From Alphaproteobacteria bacterium (GTDB lineage: Bacteria > Pseudomonadota > Alphaproteobacteria > Bin95): a stretch of 38,291 nucleotides of DNA. A program made the translations under genes and the position numbers. Each line of letters begins with the position of its first letter. Within the stretch, counting starts at the first letter, position 1. Where the stretch lies: the NCBI GenBank assembly GCA_022825195.1, contig JAJDYL010000111.1:1-38291 (forward strand), read 5' to 3'. Below are positions 16,416-24,165 of this stretch, piece after piece. The notes below the pieces were generated by a model that was given only the letters and a program-made list of their open reading frames with translations, did no database searches and was not told the DNA's origin.

Positions 16416-17270
16416 ATGGCCGCACTGCCGCCATATGCATCGACCGGCCAGAAGGCCTGGTACTGGGGTTTCCGGCTCATCTGCGCGCTGATCTTCTTCT
16501 TCCTGATCTTCCCCCTGCTGGTCATCGTCCCGCTCAGCTTCAACCCGCTTCCCTATTTCACCTTCACGCCGGGAATGCTGGCCCTGGAGGCCGACGCCTA
16601 CAGCATGGTGAATTACAACGACTTCTTCACCAACATCGACTGGCAGAATGCGCTCTACAACTCCGTGCGCATCGCGCCTGTCGCGACCTTGCTGTCGGTG
16701 AGCCTGGGCACGCTCGCCGCCATCGGCCTGTCGCAGAGCCACGTGCCGTTCCGGGGCGCGATCATGGCGGTGCTGATCTCGCCGATGATCGTGCCGCTGA
16801 TTATCTCCGCAGCCGGCATGTATTTCTTCTATTCCCGCATCGGCCTCCAGGGCACCTATCTCGGCGTCGTGCTGGCCCATGCGGCGCTCGGCATCCCGTT
16901 CGTGATCATCACCGTGACGGCGACGCTCGTCGGGTTCGACAGGAGCCTGACGCGCGCTGCTGCCAATCTCGGCGCCAACCCCGTGCGCACCTTCTTCAAG
17001 GTCCAGGCTCCGCTGATCCTGCCCGGCGTGATCTCCGGCGGACTGTTCGCCTTCATCACCTCCTTCGACGAGGTGGTGGTCGTGCTGTTCGTGGGCTCCG
17101 CCGGCCAGAAGACACTGCCCTGGCAGATGTTCACGGGCTTGCGCGAGCAGATCAGCCCGACGATCCTTGCCGTCGCAACGATCCTGGTGGTCATCTCGAT
17201 CTGCCTGCTGACCACCGTCGAATTGTTGCGGCGGCGTTCCGAGCGGCTCAGGGGCATGTCGCCGCAGTAG
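16416..17270 (+). CDS. ABC importer permease, PotC-like
   Basis: This second inner-membrane permease of the importer is 284 residues long, the usual length for PotC. TM1 is LICALIFFFLIFPLLVIVPLSF. The EAA-type loop is present as TRAAANLGANPVRTFFKVQAPLILPGV, followed by SGGLFAFITSFDEVVV, which is strongly conserved in this family. The C-terminus is TTVELLRRRSERLRG. The start is the ATG at 16416, five bases after the PotB-like stop; a longer open frame from 16305 overlaps that gene and is not used. It forms a heterodimer with the PotB-like protein and binds the ATPase dimer. Confidence 0.88.
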   Translation: MAALPPYASTGQKAWYWGFRLICALIFFFLIFPLLVIVPLSFNPLPYFTFTPGMLALEADAYSMVNYNDFFTNIDWQNALYNSVRIAPVATLLSVSLGTLAAIGLSQSHVPFRGAIMAVLISPMIVPLIISAAGMYFFYSRIGLQGTYLGVVLAHAALGIPFVIITVTATLVGFDRSLTRAAANLGANPVRTFFKVQAPLILPGVISGGLFAFITSFDEVVVVLFVGSAGQKTLPWQMFTGLREQISPTILAVATILVVISICLLTTVELLRRRSERLRGMSPQ

Positions 17271-17305
17271 AGCGCCGGTCCCGGCGCAGTACAAGGGGAA
17301 ACAGG

Positions 17306-17479
17306 ATGGGCACTGCGCTCGGACTGGTCATGTCCGCCCTGGTCGCGGTACTGGGCGTCGTAGCCATGCGGATCGGCTTCGGCGCGGACGACGGCTTGCA
17401 GGCCAGGGTCGGCGGCGCCGTCATCACGGTGATCGGCGTCATCGGATTCGCAGTCGGCCTCGTGGCGGCATTCCAATAG
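17306..17479 (+). CDS. 57-residue membrane protein at the end of the ABC operon
   Basis: A short frame encodes MGTALGLVMSALVAVLGVVA, then a polar turn (MRIGFGADDGLQARVG) and a second hydrophobic stretch (GAVITVIGVIGFAVGLVAAF). It is predicted to be a two-helix inner-membrane hairpin. GGGGAAACAGG precedes the ATG, a reasonable ribosome site, and the gene starts 35 bases after the PotC-like stop in the same direction. No family is recognised. Its position suggests an accessory of the importer or simply an operon-borne small protein. It faces the TRAP permease gene tail to tail with 16 bases between. Codon-like GC pattern and clean hydropathy argue that it is real. Confidence 0.6.
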   Translation: MGTALGLVMSALVAVLGVVAMRIGFGADDGLQARVGGAVITVIGVIGFAVGLVAAFQ

Positions 17480-17495
17480 ACGGGGCCAACACGGG

Positions 17496-19526
17496 TCAGG
17501 CCGCCCCTGCCGCCTCCCGCCGGTTCAGGAACCGGCCGGCCGCCGCCGCAGGCACGCCCAGCACGGCCGCCGCGAGCAGCAATTGCGTGTGTGTGTAGCC
17601 GGTGAGCTCGCCGCCCGGCAGAGCCAGCAGCAAGCCCGACAGGAACAGCGCAATGCGTATCGGCCATCCCGCAACCGGGTTGCCGGTAAGCGACCCGATG
17701 CCGATCAGATAGCCCTGCAATGCGCCTGAGATCAGCACGACTCCTGCGAAGGCGAGTCCGCAGACGGTGATGACCTCAAAGGTTGTGCCGTGACCGATAA
17801 GCGCCGGATTCAGCACGAAGAAGAACGGCACGAAATAGATGATGGCGCCGAGACGCATCGCCTCGAAGCCGGTGGTGATGGGATTGGCGCGCGCCACCGT
17901 AGCGGCCGCGAACGCGCCCAGCGCCACTGGCGGCGTGATGAAGGAGATCATGCCCCAATACATCATGTAGAGATGCACGGCGAGCAGGTCGAGGCGCCCG
18001 CTGGCCGTCAAGGCCGGGGCCAGCGCGATCGCCAGGAAGAGATAGGCAGCCGTCACCGTCATCCCCATGCCCAGGATGAAGCTGGTGATGGCTCCCATGA
18101 CCAGCAGGATGAAGATCGAATCGCCGGCGAGGGTGACGAGCTCCAGCGACAGGTTACCGACCTTGCCGGTCAGCATCAGCGCGCCGATGATGAGGCCGAC
18201 GCCCGCCAGAATGCCGGCGAGCTCCGTGAACAGCTTCGCAATGCCGATGAGGAATTGCTTGCATCGCTCCAGGTTCCAGCGGTCGTGCGCCCGCACCTGG
18301 TTGATGACGATCAGCAGGGCGGCGGCGTAATAGGGGGCCTGGGCTTCCTGCTGCATGACCAGCAACATCACGATCAGCAGCGCCAGCACGAAGATGAAGT
18401 GCCAGCCGTCGCGCATCACGTCGCGCGCCCTGGGCATTTCGGACACCGGCAGGCCGGTAAGGCCGAACCGGGCCGAATAGGCGTCGATCTGCATGAACAG
18501 GCTGAAGTAATAGAGCAGCGACGGGATGATCGCCGCCACCAGGATCACGGCGTAGGAGATCTCGAGGAAGGTCGCCATGATGAAGGCGGTGGCACCCATC
18601 ACGGGCGGCATCAGCACGCCGCCGGTGGATGCGCAGGCCTCGACGCCGCCTGCATAGGCCGGCCGGAAGCCGACGCGCTTCATCGCCGGGATGGAGAGCG
18701 CGCCCGTCGTCAGCACATTGGTGATGACCGACCCGCTCATCGAGCCCATCAGGCCGGACGAGAAGATCGCCACCTTTGCCGGCCCGCCGCGAAAACGGCC
18801 AAGCAGTGCGAAGGCGAGGTTGAGGAAGAAAGCCCCGCCCCCCGTGAACTGGAGCGCGACGCCGAAGATGAGGAATCCGACGACCAGCGAGGCGAAGGCG
18901 CGCATCGGAATGCCCATCACGCTTTCCGTGCCGAACATGTGGAAACTGGAAGTCACCGCGAGGGACTCGGCCTGGCCTTCCAGGAAACCGGGAGCGTATT
19001 CGGCGAGCGCCGGATAGAGCGAGACGACGAAGCAGATGATGAAGATCGGCATGCCGCCTGCCCTGCGGGTCGCCTCCAGGACCATCAGCCACATGAAATA
19101 GGAGGCGTAGATCGCCCACTCCGGCGCGTCGTATTCCCAGCCTTCCAGCAGGTTTTCCTCACCGTGGATCGCAAACATGATCGACACCGTGAACACGACC
19201 AGCGAAAGCAGCAGGTCGTACCAGGGAACCCTGTCCATCGGGCCGACGCCGCGCCATGGCGGGTAGAGCAGGAACACCAGCGGCAGCAGCATGGCGAGCA
19301 TGAAATAGTAGTATTCGGTCTCCTCTCCGAAAATCTTGACGTCGATCATCAAATGGACGTTGAAGATGAAATAGATCGAGGCCAGCACCGACAAAGTGGA
19401 GGCGGTGACCACGATTGTCATCCAGACAGGCCCAAGCTCCCGGTGCCGGCTGATCGAGGCCTCGGCCTGCTCGACTGCTCCTTCCGCCTGGCGGCTAAGC
19501 GCCGTATCCCGACCGGGCTGTGCCAT
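17496..19526 (-). CDS. TRAP transporter fused permease (DctQ-DctM, TAXI type)
   Basis: This inner-membrane secondary transporter of 676 residues takes up organic acids with an ion gradient. The small (4 TM) and large (about 12 TM) subunits are fused, as in the TAXI branch. Key segments include FPVLAEYAPG-like SLYPALAEYAPGFLEG, the glycine-rich FSSGLMGSMSGSVITNVLTTG with PAYAGGVEACASTGG just after it (large-subunit signature), and GMGMTVTAAYLFLA. An open frame begins at 19592, but the ATG at 19526 gives the normal N-terminus MAQPGRDTALSRQ. It lies downstream of its binding-protein gene, with a perfect stem-loop in the gap. It converges with the ABC operon at 17479. Confidence 0.9.
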   Translation of the reverse strand: MAQPGRDTALSRQAEGAVEQAEASISRHRELGPVWMTIVVTASTLSVLASIYFIFNVHLMIDVKIFGEETEYYYFMLAMLLPLVFLLYPPWRGVGPMDRVPWYDLLLSLVVFTVSIMFAIHGEENLLEGWEYDAPEWAIYASYFMWLMVLEATRRAGGMPIFIICFVVSLYPALAEYAPGFLEGQAESLAVTSSFHMFGTESVMGIPMRAFASLVVGFLIFGVALQFTGGGAFFLNLAFALLGRFRGGPAKVAIFSSGLMGSMSGSVITNVLTTGALSIPAMKRVGFRPAYAGGVEACASTGGVLMPPVMGATAFIMATFLEISYAVILVAAIIPSLLYYFSLFMQIDAYSARFGLTGLPVSEMPRARDVMRDGWHFIFVLALLIVMLLVMQQEAQAPYYAAALLIVINQVRAHDRWNLERCKQFLIGIAKLFTELAGILAGVGLIIGALMLTGKVGNLSLELVTLAGDSIFILLVMGAITSFILGMGMTVTAAYLFLAIALAPALTASGRLDLLAVHLYMMYWGMISFITPPVALGAFAAATVARANPITTGFEAMRLGAIIYFVPFFFVLNPALIGHGTTFEVITVCGLAFAGVVLISGALQGYLIGIGSLTGNPVAGWPIRIALFLSGLLLALPGGELTGYTHTQLLLAAAVLGVPAAAAGRFLNRREAAGAA

Positions 19527-19571
19527 AGTCAGTATGCCTTTGGTTCGCGGACCGGATTGCGGCCAAGGAAG

Positions 19572-19600
19572 GACCCGCCATGCGCGGCGCATGGCGGGTC
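19572..19600 (-). terminator. Perfect stem-loop between TAXI binding-protein and TRAP permease genes
   Basis: The arms GACCCGCCATGCG (19572-19584) and CGCATGGCGGGTC (19588-19600) are exact inverted copies with a 3-base loop. On the minus strand the stem is followed by TCCTTCCTT, a weak T-tract. It lies between the binding-protein stop (19640) and the permease start (19526). It probably ends or stabilises the shorter transcript, giving more binding protein than permease. The loop is very short, so the top pair or two may open. Confidence 0.65.
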
Positions 19601-19639
19601 TGTTTCAGGTTTATGCCGGCAGTTTCCTGCCCGCGGCGA

Positions 19640-20806
19640 TCACGAGAACGGCGCCTCCAGGCCGGCGGCAGTCAGCGCCTCCCTGCGGGTTTCGGCCCAG
19701 CCTGCCTCGAAAGCTTCGTCTTCCATGTCCTGGTTGGCCGCGTAGTAAGTCGCCCACGCGCCCATCAGCACGTCCTGGCGCTTCAGCAGCGCGTTGTTGT
19801 GCGCTTCTTCTTCCGCGCCCCAGGCGCCCGCTTCCTTGTAGTAGCGGATCGAGCCGGCCGCATAGGGAAAGACCCATTTGAGGTTCTGGGCTTCGAGCTG
19901 GTAGCCGGAGGTGCCCTTCAGCGTCCCGTAGCCATCGATGCCCTCATAGCCCTCCATGACCGCCTTGGTCATGGCGTAGGTGAGATCGTCGTCCACATCG
20001 CCGGCAATCCCGACCACGATGGGATAGGGGTAGATCTGGCCGTCGACTTCGGGCTGGCCGGTCTCGTTGTTTTCGAGGCCGATGCCCAGCGTGACGCGGT
20101 TCGGGTTCCAGAACGGGGCAACCGCCTTGGCGCGCGCCCAGCCTTCCTTGTCGTCGGGCGGCAAGTTGACCCACCAATTGCCTCGCGGCGACGCCATCAG
20201 GCGGTTCACGTGCGGCGACATGGTTGAAACCATCACCGCATCCGCCTGACCGCCGATCACGCCATCCACCGCCTGTTTCCAGCCGGGAAACTCGACGATC
20301 GTGACGTCGTCCACGGTCACGCCGCCGAAGGCCATCAGCGCCTTGAGGTTGGTGTTCAGCGCAGGCGAGCCCTTGATGAAGGCCATCCTTTTGCCCTTGA
20401 GGTCGGCAGCCGTCTTGATCCCTGCGTCGCCGGCAATCACCGGCATAAGACCGTGAGGCCCCTTGGCGTTGTTGTAAAGATTGCGCAGCGCCATGGGTCC
20501 CCAGCGCTTGGAGCCGAACATGTACACGCCTTCCTGGTTGAAGTAGGCGGCAATGCCGCAAGCGCATATATGCGCGCGCTTCTTCACAACCGGGATCATG
20601 CGTGAAACGTCGTTCTTGCCCGGAATCACACGCAACTCGACATCGTACTTCTTCTTGAGCATGCCGCCGATGGCGATGGATTGGGCGTAGCCCGACGACG
20701 TGGTGCCGTAGGCGGTCAGCGTCACGGTTTTCGGCAGGTCGGCCGCAAGGGCCGGAGCCGCAAGGCCGGCAGCGACAGCCACAGTGGCAAGGATACGCAG
20801 TTGCAT
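19640..20806 (-). CDS. TAXI-family TRAP transporter solute-binding protein
   Basis: This is a 388-residue secreted binding protein for the fused permease downstream. The signal peptide is MQLRILATVAVAAGLAAPALA, with cleavage before ADLPKTVTLTAYGTTSSGY. TAXI features include a TTSSGYAQSIAIGGML opening, LKGKRMAFIKGSPALN, WKQAVDGVIGGQADAV and a long C-terminal alpha region (about 388 residues in all, longer than the usual 320-330). The open frame continues upstream to 21661, but the ATG at 20806 has GGGAGGGA before it and starts the signal peptide. Substrates of TAXI proteins are mostly unknown; glutamate and other dicarboxylates are reported for a few. Confidence 0.88.
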   Translation of the reverse strand: MQLRILATVAVAAGLAAPALAADLPKTVTLTAYGTTSSGYAQSIAIGGMLKKKYDVELRVIPGKNDVSRMIPVVKKRAHICACGIAAYFNQEGVYMFGSKRWGPMALRNLYNNAKGPHGLMPVIAGDAGIKTAADLKGKRMAFIKGSPALNTNLKALMAFGGVTVDDVTIVEFPGWKQAVDGVIGGQADAVMVSTMSPHVNRLMASPRGNWWVNLPPDDKEGWARAKAVAPFWNPNRVTLGIGLENNETGQPEVDGQIYPYPIVVGIAGDVDDDLTYAMTKAVMEGYEGIDGYGTLKGTSGYQLEAQNLKWVFPYAAGSIRYYKEAGAWGAEEEAHNNALLKRQDVLMGAWATYYAANQDMEDEAFEAGWAETRREALTAAGLEAPFS

Positions 20807-20834
20807 GGGGTCCCTCCCTTTCGCTCTTCGGCTT

Positions 20835-20863
20835 ATCTTGACGGCTTGCGCCTGTTTCGACAA
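20835..20863 (-). promoter_or_regulatory. Candidate sigma70 promoter for the TAXI-TRAP operon
   Basis: On the minus strand TTGTCG (20858-20863) and CAAGAT (20835-20840) are spaced by exactly 17 bases and lie about 30 bases before the binding-protein start. Each hexamer matches the consensus at only three or four positions, so this is a suggestion. The rest of the 153-base divergent gap (20807-20959) shows no other clear site. Confidence 0.3.
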
Positions 20864-20959
20864 GCACCGCGGCAGCCTTGGCGCCCGGCGTCCCGCGCTT
20901 ACCTGTGCCTTGCACCCGCCGGGTGGCCCGCATATGGTCCGGGGAGCGCATTGGGCAGA

Positions 20960-21403
20960 ATGGGACGGGCCGTGCGGCAGCAGAAAATATACGACGACCT
21001 GGTAACGCCCAAGATCCTGAATCGGGACTTCCTGCACACCCTGTACGATGCGGCCTACATGGAGTGCGAACAGGACGACGACGGGGATTCGGTGATTACC
21101 GAGAGCGGGCTGAAATGCATCGCGACGCTGCCGAGCCACCAGGACGCCATCCACCTCGCGGTCCTGTTTCCGCTGAAGGAGAATGTGCCCCTTCAGGAAA
21201 AGCTGGAATGCGTAAACCGGATAAATGACCGCTACATCATTACCCGGGCGGCGGTCACCAAGGATGCCACGCTCCTCCTGTGCGACTACTACATCTTCCT
21301 GAATGGCGGCGTGTCGAGGAAAGCGATCGTGCTCGGGACCAAGAAGTTCATCGAAGTCACGCGCCAGGCCGCCGAAGAATACGCCTCGGACATCATCGCG
21401 TAG
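20960..21403 (+). CDS. YbjN-domain protein
   Basis: This 147-residue soluble protein is probably of the YbjN family, which has a fold like type III secretion chaperones and no settled function. Visible features are FLHTLYDAAYMECEQDDDGD, a central LHLAVLFPL-like strand (AIHLAVLFPLKENV), the helix QEKLECVNRINDRYI and the strand LLLCDYYIFLNGGV. There is no signal peptide. The ATG at 20960 is chosen; GTG at 20972 is an alternative, and neither has a perfect ribosome site. It is divergent from the TAXI binding protein. The PRISE-like gene starts within about 10-60 bases of its stop and may be co-transcribed. Confidence 0.65.
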   Translation: MGRAVRQQKIYDDLVTPKILNRDFLHTLYDAAYMECEQDDDGDSVITESGLKCIATLPSHQDAIHLAVLFPLKENVPLQEKLECVNRINDRYIITRAAVTKDATLLLCDYYIFLNGGVSRKAIVLGTKKFIEVTRQAAEEYASDIIA

Positions 21404-21413
21404 CCGGCTTCCC

Positions 21414-22523
21414 TTGGGACAACGCGATCCGGATAGCGAAGACGGGCAGGCCGCGGCGGGAACGGTGCTCGTATGCGGCGCGCTCGGCACCGTCGGCCGG
21501 GCGATGGTGGAACATTTCGGCGCGCTGCCGGGCCGGCGCGTCATCGGTCTGTCGCGCCGGGCGCCCGATTTCCCGACCGGCGCCGAGTTCCGCGCCGTCG
21601 ACCTGCGCGACAGGGCAGCGTGCGAGGCCGGCCTTTCGGACCTCCGCGACATCTCCCACATCGTCTATGCCGCGGTTTACGAAAAGGCGGATGTGGCGAG
21701 CGGTTGGCGCGACCCGGACCATGCCGAGACCAACCTCGCCATGCTGCGCAACGCCGTGGAAACCGTCGAGGCGTCGTCGCCCGGTCTCCGGCATGTCTCG
21801 CTGCTGCAGGGCACCAAGGCCTACGGTGCGCATCACGGTCCGTTCAAGACGCCGGCGAAGGAACGGGACCCGCGTTACTGGGGACCGAATTTCTACCACG
21901 ACCAGGAAGACTGGTTGAAGGAGCGGGCTGCCGGAGCGGGTTGGAACTGGACCATCCTGCGGCCTCAGGTCGTCTTCGGCATTGCCATCGGTTCCAACAT
22001 GAATGCGCTCGCATGCGTGGCGGCCTATGCGGCGCTCTCGAAAGAGCTCGGCATGCCGCTCAGGTTTCCCGGCGGCGAGCCGCGCATCCAGGAGGCGACG
22101 GATTCGAGGCTCCTCGCCCGCGCCGCCGCCTGGGCCGGCCGGACGCCGGCAGCAGCCGGCGAAGCCTTCAACATCGCGAATGGCGACTGTTATGTCTGGC
22201 ACAATCTCTGGCCGCGGGTGGCCGAGGTCTTCGAGATGCCGCTGGAGCAGCCTTTCCCCTGCTCGCTCAGGCGCGTCATGGCTGACAAGGGCCCCGTGTG
22301 GGACGCCATGGTCGCGCGCCACGGCCTGCGGCCTTACCGGCTGGACGAAGTCGTGCCGTCATGGCAGTTCGCGGACTTCATCTTCGGTTACGGCCAGCGG
22401 CCCAATCCCGCAATCGTCAGCACGATCAAGGCGCGGCGGCGCGGTTTCCAGGACTGCATGGACACGGAGGACATGCTCGTCGAACTCCTGCGGCAGTTTC
22501 GCCGGGAGCGCATCGTGCCTTGA
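21414..22523 (+). CDS. PRISE-type NAD(P)-dependent reductase (SDR superfamily)
   Basis: This extended short-chain dehydrogenase resembles progesterone 5-beta-reductase/iridoid synthase-like enzymes (PRISE), which reduce activated enones. The nucleotide motif is CGALGTVG near the N-terminus. PRISE active-site segments are present: LLQGTKAYGAHHGPF with the Lys, and GPNFYHDQEDWL with the Tyr that replaces the usual YxxxK motif. WTILRPQVVFG and MNALACVAAYAALSKE also match. Two starts are possible: TTG at 21414 (369 residues) and GTG at 21465 (352 residues, with the fold starting at once). Neither has a strong ribosome site. The thiolase-like and DUF35 genes follow in the same direction after 69 bases, so the product may enter a CoA-dependent breakdown route. 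Confidence 0.75.
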   Translation: MGQRDPDSEDGQAAAGTVLVCGALGTVGRAMVEHFGALPGRRVIGLSRRAPDFPTGAEFRAVDLRDRAACEAGLSDLRDISHIVYAAVYEKADVASGWRDPDHAETNLAMLRNAVETVEASSPGLRHVSLLQGTKAYGAHHGPFKTPAKERDPRYWGPNFYHDQEDWLKERAAGAGWNWTILRPQVVFGIAIGSNMNALACVAAYAALSKELGMPLRFPGGEPRIQEATDSRLLARAAAWAGRTPAAAGEAFNIANGDCYVWHNLWPRVAEVFEMPLEQPFPCSLRRVMADKGPVWDAMVARHGLRPYRLDEVVPSWQFADFIFGYGQRPNPAIVSTIKARRRGFQDCMDTEDMLVELLRQFRRERIVP

Positions 22524-22592
22524 GGGCCGCCTTTCGGCCGCTTAGGCTGCAGGCCATCACCCAATTCCGCTCCGTCAACATTGGAACTGCGA

Positions 22593-23771
22593 ATGCACAC
22601 GAGGGGCAAAGCCTTCATTGCGGGGATCTCCGAGCACCCCAACCGAAAGGCGGTCGACAAGTCGGTCGCCCAACTCCATGCCGAAAGCGCCAGAGGCGCA
22701 CTCGACGACGCCGGCCTGTCGATCGACGATGTCGATGCCTACTACTGCGCCGGCGACGCGCCCGGCCTCGGCCCGCTGTCGATGATCGAGTATATGGGCC
22801 TGAAGAACGTCCGGCACATGGACGCCACCGATGTCGGCGGCTCTTCCTACGTCCTCCATGTCGGCCATGCCGCCCAGGCGATCGCGGCGGGCAAGTGCAG
22901 GGTCGCGCTCATCACGCTCGCCGGGCGTCCGCGCTCCGAGGGCATGGCGACGGGCACCGCCCCGCGCAACTATGGGGACGCCTCGCCGGACGTGCCCTTC
23001 GAATTCATCTACGGCCCGACCGTCGTGAACATGTACGCCATGGCGGCGCGCCGGCACATGCACGAGTTCGGCACCACAAGCGAGCAGCTCGCATGGATCA
23101 AGGTGGCGGCGTCGCACCACGCCCAGCACAATGAGCACGCCATGCTTCGCAATGTCGTGACGGTCGATGACGTGGTGAATTCGCCCATGATCTCCGATCC
23201 GCTGCATCGGCTCGACTGCTGCGTGATCTCCGACGGCGGCGGGGCGTTCGTCGTGGTCGCGCCGGAGGTCGCGGACTCCCTGACGCGCGATTGCGTGAAG
23301 GTCCTCGGTTGCGGCGAAGCGCCGAAGAACCTGATGTCGGGCCAGGTGGACCTGACCTACACAGGGGCCCGCTGGTCCGGTCCCCAGGCGTTCGAGGAAG
23401 CCGGCGTTTCGCCGGGCGATATCGACTATGCGTCCATCTATGACAGCTTCACGATCACCGTGCTGGAAACGCTCGAGGACCTCGGTTTCTGCGAGAAGGG
23501 GAAGGGCGGCGCCTTCGTCTCGGACGGCAACCTGATCTCCGGCACGGGCAAACTGCCCTTCAACACCGACGGAGGCGGGCTCTGCAGCAACCACCCCATG
23601 AATCGCGGCGGTCTCACCAAGGTGCTCGAAGCCGTGCGTCAATTGCGCGATGAGGCGCATCCGGCCGTGCAGGTGAGGGATTGCCAACTCGCGCTGGCTC
23701 ATGGAACGGGCGGCTCGCTCGGCACCCGCATGGGCAGTTCGACAACGATTCTCGGGAGGGCCGACGCATGA
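22593..23771 (+). CDS. Thiolase-fold protein lacking the nucleophilic Cys, second copy
   Basis: This 392-residue paralogue of the 7364-8542 protein shares YDSFTITVL, DGGGAFVVV, NTDGGGLCSNHPMNRGG and HGTGG. The position of the acyl-accepting Cys reads DATDVGGSSYVLHVG, again without Cys, which points to an SCP2-thiolase-like lyase or aldolase. A TTG lies at 22581, but the ATG at 22593 begins MHTRGKAFIAGISEHP, the normal start of the fold. Its stop overlaps the DUF35 start (ATGA at 23768-23771), so the two products are made together. A PRISE-type reductase gene lies upstream. Confidence 0.85.
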   Translation: MHTRGKAFIAGISEHPNRKAVDKSVAQLHAESARGALDDAGLSIDDVDAYYCAGDAPGLGPLSMIEYMGLKNVRHMDATDVGGSSYVLHVGHAAQAIAAGKCRVALITLAGRPRSEGMATGTAPRNYGDASPDVPFEFIYGPTVVNMYAMAARRHMHEFGTTSEQLAWIKVAASHHAQHNEHAMLRNVVTVDDVVNSPMISDPLHRLDCCVISDGGGAFVVVAPEVADSLTRDCVKVLGCGEAPKNLMSGQVDLTYTGARWSGPQAFEEAGVSPGDIDYASIYDSFTITVLETLEDLGFCEKGKGGAFVSDGNLISGTGKLPFNTDGGGLCSNHPMNRGGLTKVLEAVRQLRDEAHPAVQVRDCQLALAHGTGGSLGTRMGSSTTILGRADA

Positions 23772-24154
23772 GCGCCCGCATGATTCCGGCCCCGCCGGCC
23801 AATGTCGAGCACCAGGAGTTCTGGGACGCCTGCAACGAGGGCAGGCTCATGCTGCCCCGCTGCGGCGATACCGGGCGGTTTTTCTGGTATCCGCGCAAGC
23901 TGAGCCCGTTCACGCTCTCGGGGAACGTCGAAGCGGTCGAGGCCGCGGGCACCGGCGAGATCTACACCTATTCGGTCATGCGCCGGTCCGACCCCCAATA
24001 CGCCATCGGCTATGTGCGGCTCGACGAAGGCATCACCATGATGACGAACTTCGTCGATTGCGACTTCGACAGCCTTGCCGTCGGCATGAAGGTCAGGCTG
24101 GTCTTCGTCGAGGCCGAAGGCGGCCAGAAGGTGCCCTGCTTCACACCGGCGTAA
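23768..24154 (+). CDS. DUF35 OB-fold protein, second copy
   Basis: This 128-residue DUF35 protein is the partner of the preceding thiolase-like protein. It reads EFWDACNEGRLMLPRCGDTGRFFWYPRKLSP, then an OB fold (GTGEIYTYSVMRRS to LAVGMKVRLVFVE). The ribbon is even more degenerate than in the first copy, with a single Cys left in RCGDTGRFF, so zinc is not expected. It begins in a 4-base overlap with the thiolase-like gene. It is the last plus-strand gene before the envelope block and converges with lpxI, with 11 bases between the stops. Confidence 0.85.
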   Translation: MSARMIPAPPANVEHQEFWDACNEGRLMLPRCGDTGRFFWYPRKLSPFTLSGNVEAVEAAGTGEIYTYSVMRRSDPQYAIGYVRLDEGITMMTNFVDCDFDSLAVGMKVRLVFVEAEGGQKVPCFTPA

Positions 24155-24165
24155 GCCGCCCGGGA

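Noticed and set aside
17790..19745. Open frame of 651 codons on the plus strand
   Set aside because: It is antisense to the TRAP permease, and its His/Arg/Asp/Glu-rich translation is the mirror of membrane helices.
19640..21661. TAXI binding protein extended upstream to 673 codons
   Set aside because: The extension is antisense to the YbjN-like gene and would bury the signal peptide; the ATG at 20806 has a clear ribosome site.
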